DNA from: Diprion similis
Lineage: Eukaryota; Arthropoda; Insecta; Hymenoptera; Diprionidae
NCBI RefSeq assembly: GCF_021155765.1
Contig: NC_060108.1
Location: 14,905,025 to 14,969,024, forward strand
Direction of reading: 5' to 3'
Length of the DNA stretch: 64,000 nt
Both the position numbers and the translations under genes were made by a program. How positions within the stretch are numbered: the stretch's first letter is position 1; every line of letters begins with the position of its first letter. The notes beneath the pieces are model-generated. The model saw nothing but the letters and a program-made list of their open reading frames with translations. It did no database searches and had not been told where the DNA came from. This document shows positions 37,821 through 51,140 of the stretch, piece after piece.

Positions 37821-40670
37821 ATGGGCAGCAATCATCTCTACAGCCTATCGTGGGGTGAGTTCGGTAGCTCTTTGGCATCGGCGGCCCAGTTATTACGAGG
37901 TCACGGCGAGCTTGTTGACGTCACTTTAGCTGCAGGTGGACGAAGCTTCGCTGCTCATAAAATTGTACTCTGTGCCGCCAGTCCCTTTCTCCTTGATTTG
38001 CTTAAGGTGAGACAACTTACGATTGCTGAATTACACTTGTTGCTATGATAATCTAGAACAATGCTCGTCAGTTATATTTTCCATCTTTTTAATCATTTTC
38101 AGAGCACTCCGTGTCAACATCCAGTCATAATGCTTGCTGGAATTGGAGCCGATGACTTGGAGTCTCTATTAGAATTTGTATACAGAGGTGAAATCAGCGT
38201 CGAACCCTCTCAACTTCCGTCTCTTCTTCAGGCGGCTCACTGTCTAAATATTCATGGACTAACACCACCCACTGTCCTCACCGAAGTAAGTTTAGTGTGC
38301 TAATCAGTTCTGAAGAATCAAATTTTTTAGAGTTTTTACAAGTTTGGATATCTCAGAGCATTCGAAGTCTATTTGAAAAAAATTGAATTTTGATCCGCAA
38401 AATTTAAGGAATTTCAAAGATACGGAAACCACAATTTTTTTTGCACTTCAAGTCCGATTTATGTGTCCTTTTCTGTCTACATCCCTTACTCAGAGTGACA
38501 GCTTCTGTGACAGTGCAAAAAAGACTCCAAGCAGTACAAAAAAAAATTATAAACGATACTTTTGTCATATAAAGTTTGGTGTACACCATGCAGGAAAACT
38601 CTCTTTACGCCTTACATCCTTGCAATATTTGTCTTCGCATTTACCATTGACTCGTATTACAAACTTATGCTCAGGGTCAAAAGACCCATTTTTCCTCCTT
38701 GACATACAATCTGTGATGAGCAATTTTGTCTAAAATTGTAATCACTTTCCAATTTCAATTTGTATATTTTGACTATTCCTCTTACCTTTTTCTTCTAGAA
38801 TGGCGAGGAAATTCCTCTGTCAGCTATCCCAGCAGCCAGTGAGGCCTTGGCTCGTGATGTTATCAACTCCTACCTACCGCTGAGGCGGAGAAAAAGACGA
38901 ACGAAATCGTCTTCTTCGTCGTGCAAGTGGCCTAGGACTGAAGACAATCACGACACTGAAAACAGACCGCTCGAAGGACACAATCAGGATAGCAGAACGA
39001 CTATGGAATATGAACGTAGTAAACATGACGAGAGTGGCGGCAACCATGGTGATGAGACAGGTAAAATTTATTATTAGTACTTTTCTATACCTGTTTTATT
39101 CCTTTATTAAAATAAATTTCTTTAGTGATGGAATAACTGTTACTTGTGTTCTGTGTCCGATGAATCTGTCAATGTTATTATGAAATCTGTGAATTTGTAA
39201 ATGGTTACTTAAGGCTCTAAGAGATTTATTCACTAGAATTGTCGCTTGCGAAACGGACACAAGCACAACCATCAATTGGGTTGAACTGCTTTTTAATTGG
39301 ATAAAAATACAATTTTTTTGATGAGCGAAATTCTATCAACAACAATGTTGTAAACTATGCGTAGCATTGTTTCAAGGCTGTTGACTGTTCCTATTTTTGT
39401 TTCTTCGAGATCTGCAGTTATATTCATACAATAAAATTTGCACTATTTCTAATATGATATGGATAAATACTGTGTAGTATACAAGTATTCAGTTTTAGGA
39501 TATCAAGATATTTGTCTTTTACCACGGTTCTTTCAATCAAACATGTCATTCGTTTTCCATATTTCAATGGATAACGCTTCGAGCACGGATTTAAAAAAAT
39601 CATGACAAGTGCAACAGTTGAAATGGATCAGGTAATAGATATGGAATTTTGACTGATATACTTATTATTCTTTTTCAAACGTTTACTTTGAACAGATACT
39701 TCTTGTCGTTTTTGCAAATATGAAGTAATTAGTAAGAGGTGGTTTTTAACAGCATAGCCAAAATAAAAAAACCTAAAATAAAACTTGTCATGCAAACCAA
39801 TATCTCGAAAATCTCCAAATCTTGTTGCTTTTGCTACACAGTACTCGAATAAACCTGAAGAAAGGTGCAGTTTCGATTTTATTGATGAACTTATCTCTAG
39901 CTCTTCAGACTAATGAAATATAGTAACATATCAGCCAGCTAGTCACATTCAATGAATTCACTGTAATGCTGTAAAGGTCAGTTCAGCCCTGAATGGTAAC
40001 ATTGTGTTTGTGTCTGTCAACAGTTAACGATCGTTCGGAATATTCTAACCATCATGGGTCTCGTTCACCTCAACCGCATCATTCGACGCCTATATCCTGT
40101 GAAGATTCTCAAGGGACAGCAAACCAAGATCTGCCGGATTCTGAGCCACACCTTCACACCTTGATGCCGATGCAGCAGTACTCGCCGTTGCACATACCGT
40201 CTTTTCCAAACTCTTTAAATATCGGCTTACCTCCTAGCGTACCGATTCCAATCAACTCCTCAACCTCTGGTTGTACTTCTGTGAATGCCATGATGCTTGG
40301 AGCCTCAAAAATACGAGGTGCATCAGATTGCCCGGGTGTTTGTCCTTTGTGCGGAGCAACGTTGCGCCAAGCCAGAAATTTACGACGACACCTACTTTCA
40401 TCGTGCAAATACCGTTTTAATGCCAATTCTAGCCAGCACAGCTCCTCCGATCCAATGATTATTGAGATTAAACCCGAGGTTGAGATCCCTGGTTACACTG
40501 GGCAGTCCGTCAACTACGGAACTGATAGTGGAAGCAGTGGTTGCGAACAAATTGAGTGCAAACCGAGCCCTTTACCATCTTCATCGCCACATGGTTCTCT
40601 TGTATCCCCGCATGGATCAAACATGGTTTCACCACGAAGTAATATTTCATCGCCAACGATCGCTAGATGA
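37821..40670 (+). CDS. BTB/POZ zinc-finger transcription factor, isoform A
   Basis: Exons 37821-38006, 38103-38285, 38799-39060 and 40024-40670 join in frame and give 425 aa. Residues about 10-120 form a BTB/POZ dimerisation domain of the insect BTB-ZF group (ELVDVTLA, FAAHKIVLCAASPFLLDLL, LEFVYRGEISV, LQAAHCLNIHGL). A basic patch (LRRRKRRTK) in exon 3 is a likely nuclear signal. The last exon carries a single finger at about 317-338, beginning CPLCGATL and ending in Cys instead of His (C2HC). It is followed by a Ser/Pro-rich tail with IKPEVE and IECKPSP sequences that resemble sumoylation sites. A poly(A) signal lies at 40739. Family role: nuclear regulator with isoform-specific DNA binding, like lola, fruitless, tramtrack or broad. 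The exact fly counterpart is not recognised. Confidence 0.85.
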
Positions 40671-40738
40671 AAAAGAAGTTAGCGATTAAAGCGAAAGCGA
40701 ATCAAAGCGTACAGCAGAGACTAAACTTGTTTAATTAT

Positions 40739-40744
40739 AATAAA
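40739..40744 (+). terminator. Candidate poly(A) signal, BTB isoform A
   Basis: AATAAA lies 69 bases after the isoform A stop, well before the alternative finger exon. This would allow isoform choice by early cleavage. Confidence 0.55.
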
Positions 40745-41640
40745 ATATTACTGTTTTATATCATTATTAAATTCGGTACTTACTGAAAAAATGGGGCTCA
40801 GAGTTAACAACTCTTATTGTTGATCAAATTCTTCCATTTAATTTCGACCACATGACATATTAATATTAGTAATTAGTTTTTAGAATAATATTTAGAGTGA
40901 GCTTTAGTTTTTAAATACTGCCCAATCGTAATACAATCCTGCACTGATTCCAAATTGTATAAACGGTAACGGGGCTATAATTTTTGAATCTTTTTTTTAA
41001 AACTTGCTTACCGTAAGAGATATATTTTAATACTCATTTCTGATTTGTTCATTCGCATGTAGTTGATTCTAAGTGACTTCCATCTCGAAATTCTACATGG
41101 CTGCTGATTATTGGGGAGTAAATATTATTATTTTTTTTTCTTGCAATCATTGATTTATTTAAATATTTCTATTTTTTACTTGAGTTTACAATCCTTTGCT
41201 AGAATTAGGTACTATTTTTCTCACGCATTTCATTGATCTCCAAATTTGTCATTCAATATAATGAAACAATTAATGAGCTCAACGATCATAAATAGAAGGG
41301 AAACAGTAATTAAATACATATTTGTATTTATATAATGATTTGTGTCTTCGAAGAAAATACAGACGGATATTACTCTATAGGATACGAGAGCAATTTTAAG
41401 AAATGTACATTGTATTGCTAATCTCATAAAAATTTGTAAATAAAATTCCTATGAACATGAAACAACGACGAGTAAGTAATTTAATTCAGTATTTAATTCT
41501 CAGAACAGTCATAAATTTTTTCTATGAAAGTCTGCAGATGCCTGATGCAGGTACAATGCATCTCGAAGAAATATATTGAACGAAAAGAGCGAAGGCAAAA
41601 ATACTCTATGTCAACTATTGGTCAATCTTTTCCATTACAG

Positions 41641-42389
41641 GAGATGGAAATTCAAAAGCCAGGAGTATGTCCGATCAGCCAGCGACTTGCCCATTGTGTG
41701 GGGCAATCTTACGTCAATCGAGAAATTTAAGAAGACACTTGGAGCTACTTCATTTTGGAAATGGTAAACCAAGCAAAGGCAGTGTTCGTGTTAAGCACAG
41801 AAAGAACGAGCGTACCGACGATCTGCATCGTGCGTCACAAATACTGCTAAACAATCGAGAAGCTCATGCGACGGCTGCAGATTTATCGAGTATGACATCT
41901 TCGAGAGATCATCCTAACATGAGATTAACTGAAAGTTCTGACATGCAAACTGTCACTCCGTTATCGATGGTTTCTTCCACTGCCAGTGTTTCCAGTGTTT
42001 CAAATTTAAGCCTACCAGGTGAGTGGCAAGCTGCGGGTAAGTTGACAGTGTCGAATTTTCAATTTCAATTGAATTTTTGCTTTCTCACTCATTTAGGAAA
42101 CATAATGGTTCCGGGAAGTATCGCAGGATCTGGAGAACAACCCTGCCTTTCTGGAAGCATACCTGTAAGTTCTTGCGCCGGCCCAATGGGTCCCCCCAAC
42201 AACAGCATATACTCTTCTGATGGTACGGCCGGCATGTTGAGTTGTCTGCTTCCACCGCTACCTTCGTTGCCATCGTTGCCTTCTTCCCACGATGTTTTCC
42301 GGCATGGAGAAATGTTGCGAGCAGGCGTTACGTATTACGATACTTCAAGGCAACAATCTAGACACATTCATCGAGCTGACGTAACGTAA
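41641..42389 (+). CDS. Alternative 3' zinc-finger exon of the BTB gene, isoform B
   Basis: This exon follows TTTTCCATTACAG and accepts the same phase-1 donor at 39060 that isoform A uses, so exons 1-3 splice to it in frame, giving 433 aa. It encodes GDGNSKARS and then a classic C2H2 finger at about residues 227-248, matching the isoform A finger at 16 of 22 positions. The Ser/Thr-rich tail follows. An internal GTGAGT...TTTAG segment (42019-42096) is 78 bases long and free of stops, so the frame stays open whether or not it is removed; the 433 aa count assumes it is removed. A poly(A) signal candidate lies at 42829-42834. Confidence 0.8.
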
Positions 42390-42828
42390 AATCCTTGCTA
42401 TTCATTTTAGAAATTACAAAGAAAGCGTGTAATTATTGAAGATTATTGAAACTATTGTTATACCATATTTTGGGCGGGATAAAAATAGATTTAGCATATA
42501 TAAACGACGAATTGTTCATTGGATTTTCTAAATGATGGCAACCAGACTTTTTTTCTGTCTTATACTAGTAACAACACTATTCAAGCAATCTTTTAGTCTT
42601 AGAGCTTTTATGTTATATGGGTAAAATCATAGCTTGAAGTAGAGAACTGTATTTGTAGAGCATCTTTTACTTCGTTTCAATGCTTAATTAGTGAATATAA
42701 ATTAATGATAACTTTCTCGAGCTCGTATAGATACTATGGTAATGTTGCTTGATACGGGGTTTAAGAACATTCAACAGGAATTTGAATAGGCTTATGGTAA
42801 ATAATTTACACAACGTCCAGGTATGGAA

Positions 42829-42834
42829 AATAAA
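42829..42834 (+). terminator. Candidate poly(A) signal, BTB isoform B
   Basis: AATAAA about 440 bases after the isoform B stop codon. Another candidate lies near 43834. Confidence 0.35.
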
Positions 42835-45137
42835 CTAGACAAGATGAATATTAAGAGAACTAGATATATTGTCTTTAAATTTTTCACACTAAAAATTTGT
42901 TGATGGGCATACGAGATGGTTGGAGCAGCCACTTTATTTCTACGTAAAATGATCGAAAAACAACTTGCACTTTCCCGAGTTCAATTATTATTTACTGCTT
43001 TTGATATAAGGTTTTTTTTTTTAAGCAAATACTAAGTACGAAACTTCAAATAATCATGCTATTATTTTTACATGTTAGATATCACATTTTTCAAAGTATT
43101 CGTCAAATCATGTGAATTGTTGTTATTTAGCGGGAGTCTGAAAACGGAAATACCATTGCGTTAATCGTGGCTGAATGATACTTATGCGTATTCAATATAA
43201 TGATGAAATCCCACAATCTATGCAGTTACTATTACATTACACGAATCGTGACTAACTCATTGCTTTAAGAGAGTGATGTGTTATCTACAAATCATTGTAT
43301 ATTTGATTAAATTAGAAAACCGTTGTAAGGAATGAAAAATTACATTCAATAATCTAATAATTAAGGATAATACAGGGAGGGACGGAAGTGAAATGTACTT
43401 GTAATGATAAATCATGGAGGAACGATATGCTTATGGAACATAATTTGAGGTATTTTACTGTTTCACTAGATTAATTGCATTTTAGAAATTACAGTAGAAC
43501 AGTTCATCTGTGTTCACCGTTTTTAATGTACTATTGATCTTTCTGGCTGTGGGTATCTTTGAATATTCCTTTACTTGGTGCTTCAGGTTTCTCAGTAATT
43601 CTAATAAATAAGCCGATCGCAAAGTGTCTTTGAATTGAATATAAATTATTGCGATTACCATTTACTTCGACCAACAACAATAAAGTTAAAATTGTGCATT
43701 GTCAATGTCCGAATAATCCGCATATCTTTACATTGAGCAAAAACGGATAGGATTGATCCTTCATATTATTCATTTTCCCAGTTCAATTGCTTCCCAAATT
43801 TTTACAAATATCCGAAATGCTTGACAGTGCAATGAAATAAAAATATCGGGATGGTTTTTCATTTGTAATCGTATAATAATATACATATTATAAATATATC
43901 AATACATGTATAATATTTATATTAAATTTTATAAAAGTATAAAAATGTTTATGCTAACATTTGTCATTCGAATTACTGTGACATTACGTTGTTGTTTATG
44001 GTTAAATGTTTATACAAATGCAAAATATGAAGTTTTCGAATAAATCGTATCTCTGAAAACGATGTAGAAAAAAGCAATATTGAAAATCTAGAATGAATTG
44101 AAAGTTGGACAAAAAATTAATGAATGTACACTTAAGATGTAATTATGAATTATTATAATAAGTGCTATTTGATTGCGCCTTGCCACATGCAACCCACGTG
44201 CGCGATTTTCGTCTAATATAATGCATTTTTATATAGCTGGAAAGAGGCGCCGCCCTGGTGGAAAATTGACGTACTACTCTTGCCGCAAAGAGCTCAATTC
44301 GTGTAGATTTATTCATCTTGTTGATTCGAAAAAAAAAATTTTATACATACATTTTCCTCTTCTGTTTAGCAATATGGAATACTCGAATAGTGAATTCTGC
44401 TGTATATTATCTTACAGAGAAAAACTGCAGGTGTAGAAATCGAACATCGCATTCATGGTATAACAATCATGGGTTCGTATCGGTGATTTTGAAGTACTAG
44501 TTAATTTAGATATGTTCTAATTCTGGTATTTTTATTTCTAGTTTGCATGTACAAAAATTTATACTTTGATGCAAATTTTTAGCAAATCTAATTGATCTGC
44601 TGTCCACAGCTTCTCTTTGCTTCTGATCAATTACAGAACGTCAAACTACCATTGCCAAGACAAAAGCTCGAGATTCTGACGCCCTAACTTGGCTATTTTA
44701 GACGCGGCCGAATGTAGAGACGCTGGAAGACTGACACGTATTCATTATTTGGTGAATGCGTCTTCTCGTCATCGAAAGTGATAATTATAACTAGTAAAAG
44801 GTAAATAAATAATATGAAACAAGGCGGCATCTTGTGCTGTCATACGTGTGGAGTCAATGATTATTCGTACATGTTTGTAGGACGTTATTTGCGTGATGCT
44901 GCAAGTTCTAAATTAATTTACCTATGCAATATACAAGTATTTACACGTTATATCGAGTATTGCATTGATTATCACGTGGTTCGAATATTCGAATCTCTGC
45001 GTTAGTTATGATAATGAACATTGTTTTCGGGACAAACCGCGAATATCAACACATCAGTGTTTGCAAACATTAGTAATTGACTATAATCACAACTGTGCAA
45101 ATACCAGAGAAAAAAATCAATTGACCAATAAGGTAAG

Positions 45138-45351
45138 TGTACCAGTTATTGGCCCTGTCGCAATTATTGACTTTTTTAGTTATATTTCCGTGATCTTTAG
45201 TTCTAGAATTACCAAAAAATAAATTTCTGTGCCTAACTCTCTAGCAATTGGTTGTACTAATTGAGAAATTCGTAATTTGTACCGTAAAGTTGAAATTTTT
45301 GAAAATAAAAGGGTCAATAATTGGGTCGAAACGTGTCAATAATTGGTACAT
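45138..45351. mobile_element. MITE-like element with TGTACCA terminal inverted repeats
   Basis: The left end, TGTACCAGTTATTGGCC, and the reverse complement of the right end, TGTACCAATTATTGACA, match. Both continue inward into a second shared block, CAATTATTGAC. About 214 bases, no coding content. Confidence 0.55.
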
Positions 45352-47152
45352 TTGACCTAACAGTGTTTTAATTCATAAAAGAAAAGAAAAATCTCGAGAA
45401 TTGGTCAATTGAATTCTATTATTATTTGGGATGCGTCAATTGGCGACAGCTATTATGCTTATTAGAAGGACAACTCGGGAGAAAATGTACAAATTAGCAA
45501 CACATGTTATATTCATTTATTTTCTTCTTGCGATTCAGACTATTTAATTTATGTAAAGCAGGGTTTTGCAGTTTGCATCGTTGTTACACGTTCGTCAACT
45601 TCCGCTTGACCTTCGTTCTAAAATAATTCCAAAGTCCCTGCAGAAAAACAAAATAGAAACGATGGCGCCTCGTCGAAGTAATAATGAAAATTACAATTTT
45701 ATACACGTCGCGAGACCGTTCCCTGAGTACTTGCAAATTCTGTTGGCCATGGAGTGAGGTGATAATAAAAGTTCGGAGTAAACTAGACCGGCGGAGTACC
45801 TTTGTTGCACAAGAGAGAAACGCCGGACTTTCGAGAGCTGCAGAGGGTTTTGATTTACAGTCGAGACTGTGCAGGAAGCTTGAGATTTCGTTAAAAAGTT
45901 ATAACATAACGATGGCATGTACGCCATTTTAACTTTTCCTTCTCAAAACTTTCGGTCCAGCTCTAGCTCGCGTCGTTGCTTGCTGCACTGCTTGCGCGCT
46001 CCCGCGTTTCACATTTTTATCACTCATTTTCAACGTGCTTGAAAAGTTGGCGAGCTGCATAATATACCGACTCCTTTCAAGTTTCATCCCTTTATTATTG
46101 TGCATGCATGAATTGTTATTATTACTAATTCAATATTTTTATCATTATTATTATTGTCACGATTTTTTTTTTTTATATGCGTCTAAACACGCATATTTCA
46201 CATTTAAATTAGTGACAGACATGCACACCTCGTACCAATCTACCCACATGTACTCTAACCCGCTCCTTTTTCCCACAGGTGAAAAAAGAGAGGAGGTATA
46301 ATCAGCGAGAGAGTTGTAAAACGAGAGGCACCTAATTACACCGGCACATACCGCACTCACGTACATGCGTATGTATATTTTGGCCGGTAATATCTGAACC
46401 TGCTAACGTTATGTTACGAGGGACGGAACACGGGACCGAGCAGAAACTAAATTGTTTCAGACCAATGCAGCGGACTTTGTGGTCCAGCAGGATGCTGCAT
46501 GGCGAAGGTTCGAGCAGAGAAGCGCAAGGCAGCCCACATTGCAGGAGATACTGGACATCGAAGCCCGCGTGTTTTTCCCCGCGTTATAAATCACTCAGCA
46601 TTCGACGGTCCCTGCAGCGCTGTTATAGGTCCGTCTCCCCGCCTCTGGACGCCCCGGCAAACACACAGACGCACGGTGTGAAGGTAAATTTACCTCCGAT
46701 TTTTTAATCGCTGGAATTGTTCTCATAACGATTCCGATCGCACACGCGTGTCACGTGGAATTTAGGTATGTATTCAAATTTTCCCGCTCTGAACGTGTCC
46801 GGCAAACAATTGAGCGACGTTTTTTTCTTCCATATAATTCTCCCCCCGAATTGGCCGACAGATGAAAATATTTATCGCCCTGGGATATGCTCTATTCGTA
46901 TTCGGGATAGCCGTGTGGTCGTAAAATTTCCCCGGATGTTCTTGCGAGAGATGTTGCCTGCGTCAAGGGGTGTTTTTCCGTTCGGCAGTCGATTGTTTTT
47001 ACCCAAAACAGGAGATCCTTCTTCTCTCGGTGACTGCCTAATCCGCGAGCTTCTGCTCCTCGTTTCATTCCTAAGCGAGTTCTGGAGCCCCGTTCATTGT
47101 GCCTCGCTTTCGTGATAAATATTGTCAGGGTGAAAGGACCGGCCGGTGGGTA

Positions 47153-47182
47153 TATATATATATATATACATGTATATATATA
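47153..47182. repeat. (TA)n microsatellite
   Basis: Two TATATA runs interrupted by CATG; AT-dinucleotide tract. Confidence 0.85.
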
Positions 47183-48330
47183 GGTACAAACAACCCTCGA
47201 CGCCCGAGAGAAATATTCGAATTTCAAATGACAAGAAGTAGAACGGCAGCCGGCGGAGTCAGGAAGGCCAGGAACAACGGAGAGTTCAGCTGCGCCCGGG
47301 ACGATAAACAAAACGCTGTTTCAAGCGAGCGTAAACAATTAATTGAGAACGTCCTGATGGAAGCGAGAGATTACAGCAGCGCAACCTTTCCAACTGCTTG
47401 GAGAAGTTTCGTCCCAACGGTCAAAGGTCGATCCGCTGATCGTCGACGTCGAGGTATAAACAGTACGTCGAATTTTCATGTACATGTATTCGGAATTATC
47501 ACTGTTTACAAGCAGCCGCTACGTGTTAATCGCCTCTGGTTAGTTATCTGTCCCGAGGTTCGAACAGTTCGTTAAAATCATTCGAGTAGACACGACGCGC
47601 GGTGGAACGTTGGATCGTGTCATCGGTTTTTCCCATTTCAGGTTATTTTTTTCTCCGTAAAGATGCGAATCGTGTGTTCTAAACAAGCTTACAATTAACC
47701 GTAAACGATTGATTATACGAGATGATATTTTTTACAATAAAAATGTGAAATCACGCGATTTTCGCAATTTGTTGAAAATTAGCAAAAGACGCCATACCTC
47801 ACAACGAACGAAGTGCTAGTTAGAAAATAGCGGACTATTTTTCTACTCGTAGTGAAATATTTTTACACTAATAGAAACAGTTTTTGCCCACTGGTGGAGA
47901 AATTATTCGTCATTTCCCAACGCGCACGTAATTCATTCAGGAATAACGTGTCTTTCAACTACTTTTACGTTTCAGTTGTGAGAAAAATCATTTAAAAATC
48001 GAGCCAAGTCTCAGTAATATCATAGTATTATAAACGTTCATCTAGCCTATTCGTGATTCCAATGATCATTTCTTCTCAAAACCAAAAACCCAAGTTTATG
48101 GCACTAACGTACCAGTGTTCATAGCTTTGCTGCGATATCTCTATTTATTATCGTTTTGTTGTACCTATAGACGTTCGTATAGCAGGTAAGCCCCGACTTC
48201 TCTTCACCCACTAACGAAGTGTGATTGTCTCGAGGTATATAACGATGAACCAGGAAATACGCAAACGAGCCATTCATAACCTGCAGTAATCTATTTAACC
48301 GTTCACTTCCCACCTCCCCACCTCCCCGCC

Positions 48331-48357
48331 TCTCTCTCTCTCTTTCTCTCTCTCTCT
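48331..48357. repeat. (TC)n microsatellite
   Basis: TC dinucleotide tract interrupted once by TTT. Confidence 0.9.
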
Positions 48358-48717
48358 GTCGATGATACGTGGACTGTAGGTATATCAACTGCAGCTGGTA
48401 TGTTTCGGAAGACGACCCAGTTCGAAGCGTCTCACAAGTAACGCGACGGTGAAACGGAAACCGTACGTGACCATATCGTGTTCGGAAAGAAATCGTAACG
48501 AAGTAACCTGTTACTGCTTGCTGTAATTTGCGTGAGCATTGAGCACGTGTAACAGTCGCGACGGACTCGTGGGGTTTCACCAAACACACGATCCTTACGA
48601 CCTAAGACGATTCTTTGGAGAGGAAATCATAGGCCGAGAATATGATTGGGTTGGAATAATTCATTTGTCAAAGTGTCTATTTCGGTTAACTTTTACCGTG
48701 AGTATACACCTCACAAG

Positions 48718-48722
<5 letters not shown>

Positions 48723-48757
<35 letters not shown>
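48723..48757. repeat. (CT)n microsatellite
   Basis: Uninterrupted CT tract of about 17 units. Confidence 0.9.
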
Positions 48758-48759
<2 letters not shown>

Positions 48760-49804
48760 GTTTTTCTGTGTTTAGTCTTCATACTTTTTCTTCAATCGTA
48801 CCGCTGAATTCCAATTCAACTATTCGCGCGAAGTTTATCGTGAAAAGTTTAAGGCAATCCGGGACTTTCCCGCAGTCTTTGCATCGCTGACGAGACACTC
48901 GCAATCGCTTTGGTGACGTCAGTTCAACATTTCTCGTATCTCTTGCCCGCCGTGTTGCCAGCTGCAATTACATACCAATAACAACGGCAAACTTCATACC
49001 GCTGTGTTGTGTAAAAATAACCGATAATGATAAATTTAACAACGAAGAAATGGTGGTCTGTTACATTTTAAGCAATTTGTATATTATACGTATGCAACTA
49101 GAATATTTGTACACTTGAGGATGCTGAAATTGTGGGCGTAAATTCGCGGTTTTAAAGGTTTAAATATTGTTTGGATCGCAGCAAATTATTTGGGTGAAAT
49201 GATCGTTTTTTTTTAAATATTATTATGTATACATATATATCTCGAGTGAAAGTATGTGTGGGAGAAAAACAAAATGCAAGACGACAACCCCGATTCATGC
49301 CTATGTATAAATTTGCCGAAGAGTTCGATGGTTAAAAATTGACGTTTTACGAACCGCTCGGTATTCTGTCACTCTTTAAAGTTTCCCCTTCGGAGCTTTT
49401 AACCCGGAGCTTTTATCCCCGGATTCAAAGGCTGCGGTGATACATGGATTTTCGGGTCCTATTTCAAACGTACAGATATCCGGGATTGACGGATATTCCT
49501 GCCCCGACGGTCTCGTTCTTGCGACATTTAGAATCATTTATCAACGATGCATAATATACAGCCAACACCCTTATATTTAACCCAACCGGCAGCTGCGGAT
49601 AAAAATTCGAAACGCGAGGCATCGGGTTCTGACTGATAAAAATGAATCTCTCTCTACAATCGTACATATATAGTAAAGAAAAGCCAACACAATTTTTTTT
49701 TATTCGATACAGTGGCGAGTGAAAACGCAATGTCTAAATTCAAAGCCAGTATTACCTGAGATAATTAAATTTTTTGTGGTTGGAGCGTTGAGTGTTATAC
49801 GGAT

Positions 49805-50040
49805 GGGTATTAGAGTGATAAAAAGAATCGACCATTTTTTTTTTTAAAACATTGAAAAATCGTCAGAGTATTCTGTTGTTTAAATGGAAATAGAAAATTG
49901 AGAATCGCCACCTTTAAATAATAATATTAATGGCTCATATTTTAACAAGGTCTTTGTTTAGGGATACTCTGAAGATTTTTGAATATTAAGAAAGAAAAAA
50001 AAAATAGTCGACTTTTTTAAAACACTTATAAGTATTTTTC
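49805..50040. mobile_element. Diverged fold-back element
   Basis: The left segment (RTCGACCAT, a T run, then ATCGTCAGAGTAT) is mirrored by the right segment, whose reverse complement reads GTCGACTAT, a T run, then ATCTTCAGAGTAT. Arms are about 100 bases and diverged, with a centre near 49.92 kb. No coding content. Confidence 0.45.
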
Positions 50041-51140
50041 AATTTTTAACTACTTTTGACGCAATGAGTAATTCCTTGTACATACGTATAGAAACGGTTT
50101 GCACCTGTGTAGATTTTCAGACATTCTATATATACTTCCCGTTCTTACCTTCCATTTCTAAAAGGATAAAATACTTCGGTATTCGCAGTTCACTGTATTT
50201 TACGCACCGGAACGGTGTTTTTCTTATACCGATGCATACATTCCCAATGTTGGAATAATATTTTCAAGGTACGCCGTATATGTGATTATTGCAATCGTTG
50301 GTATGTAACATAAATCGAGCGTTAAAATTGCCACCCGTATGTATATACGCATTCCTGAAAAAATGTTGCTTCCTTTAGCTAACGTTATTCGCGAGTTTCC
50401 GATGCTCGTATACGCGTGTAAAATTATTGTGCGTGTGTGCCTTTCACGCGTAGAACTGATAAGAGGAACCCAAGTCAAAGCTCGTTGTCAGGTAATTTAT
50501 ACGTAACAGTTTCGCGAAGTTTGCAGTCGCGTGGCACTTTCGTGCTAGATACCTAGTTGAAAGATTATCCTCGCGGCGCGGCATGTAAAGTTCGGCAGAG
50601 TAGTTCCTTTGCTGTATGTACCTACATACATAGATATCTACTCGAAAACTTTCCGCAGAGTCAAATCGAGCGCCGCAAAATCCTTGCTTCGTGCCAAACG
50701 TCGCGATTTCCGAAAGTTATAACCAATTTTATCCCGAATTTCGTGGTAAATACACTGCGAGGCATCCGTGAAAGGAGTGTTTGATGCTTGGATTCGAGTA
50801 CAAGTTGCAATAAAATGGATTGAGTTTTAATCGTGAAAATCTCCTCGTTCACCTGGTATATTAGAAAACGTATATATCGTGATAAAATTGCCTGCAGTCC
50901 ATCGTGAGAAGCTCATTTGAAACACACACTCACTGTCGCGAAAAAAAAAATCGCGAAGACGCGGAACTCCGGACTCCCTCCGTTCAAAGAAAGTGCCGAA
51001 CTGATCCAGACATCGCGGAAACGGACTCGGAGTGATCTGCAAATGCCATTTCTGGATCGCGTTTGTGTCGTGGAAGTGATTGTGCACAACTGCACGCTGC
51101 AGGCTCTGCTCTCCGAGTTTGCGATTGATTCTGGCTGGAG

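Larger units (their letters stand above)
42835..51125. other. Gene-poor region
   Basis: About 8.3 kb without a convincing gene. It holds a terminal-inverted-repeat element (45138-45351), CT and TA microsatellites, and a fold-back region near 49.8-50.05 kb. The stretches at about 46.4-47.6 kb and 50.5-51.1 kb are richer in CpG and GC and could contain promoter or 5'UTR exons of the gene starting at 51141. Open frames there are long on both strands because of composition and match nothing I know. Confidence 0.5.

Noticed and set aside
46411-47575. Long open frames in a CpG-rich stretch
   Set aside because: Both strands are open at the same place, and none continues through plausible splice sites with a recognisable product. 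More likely promoter or UTR composition.
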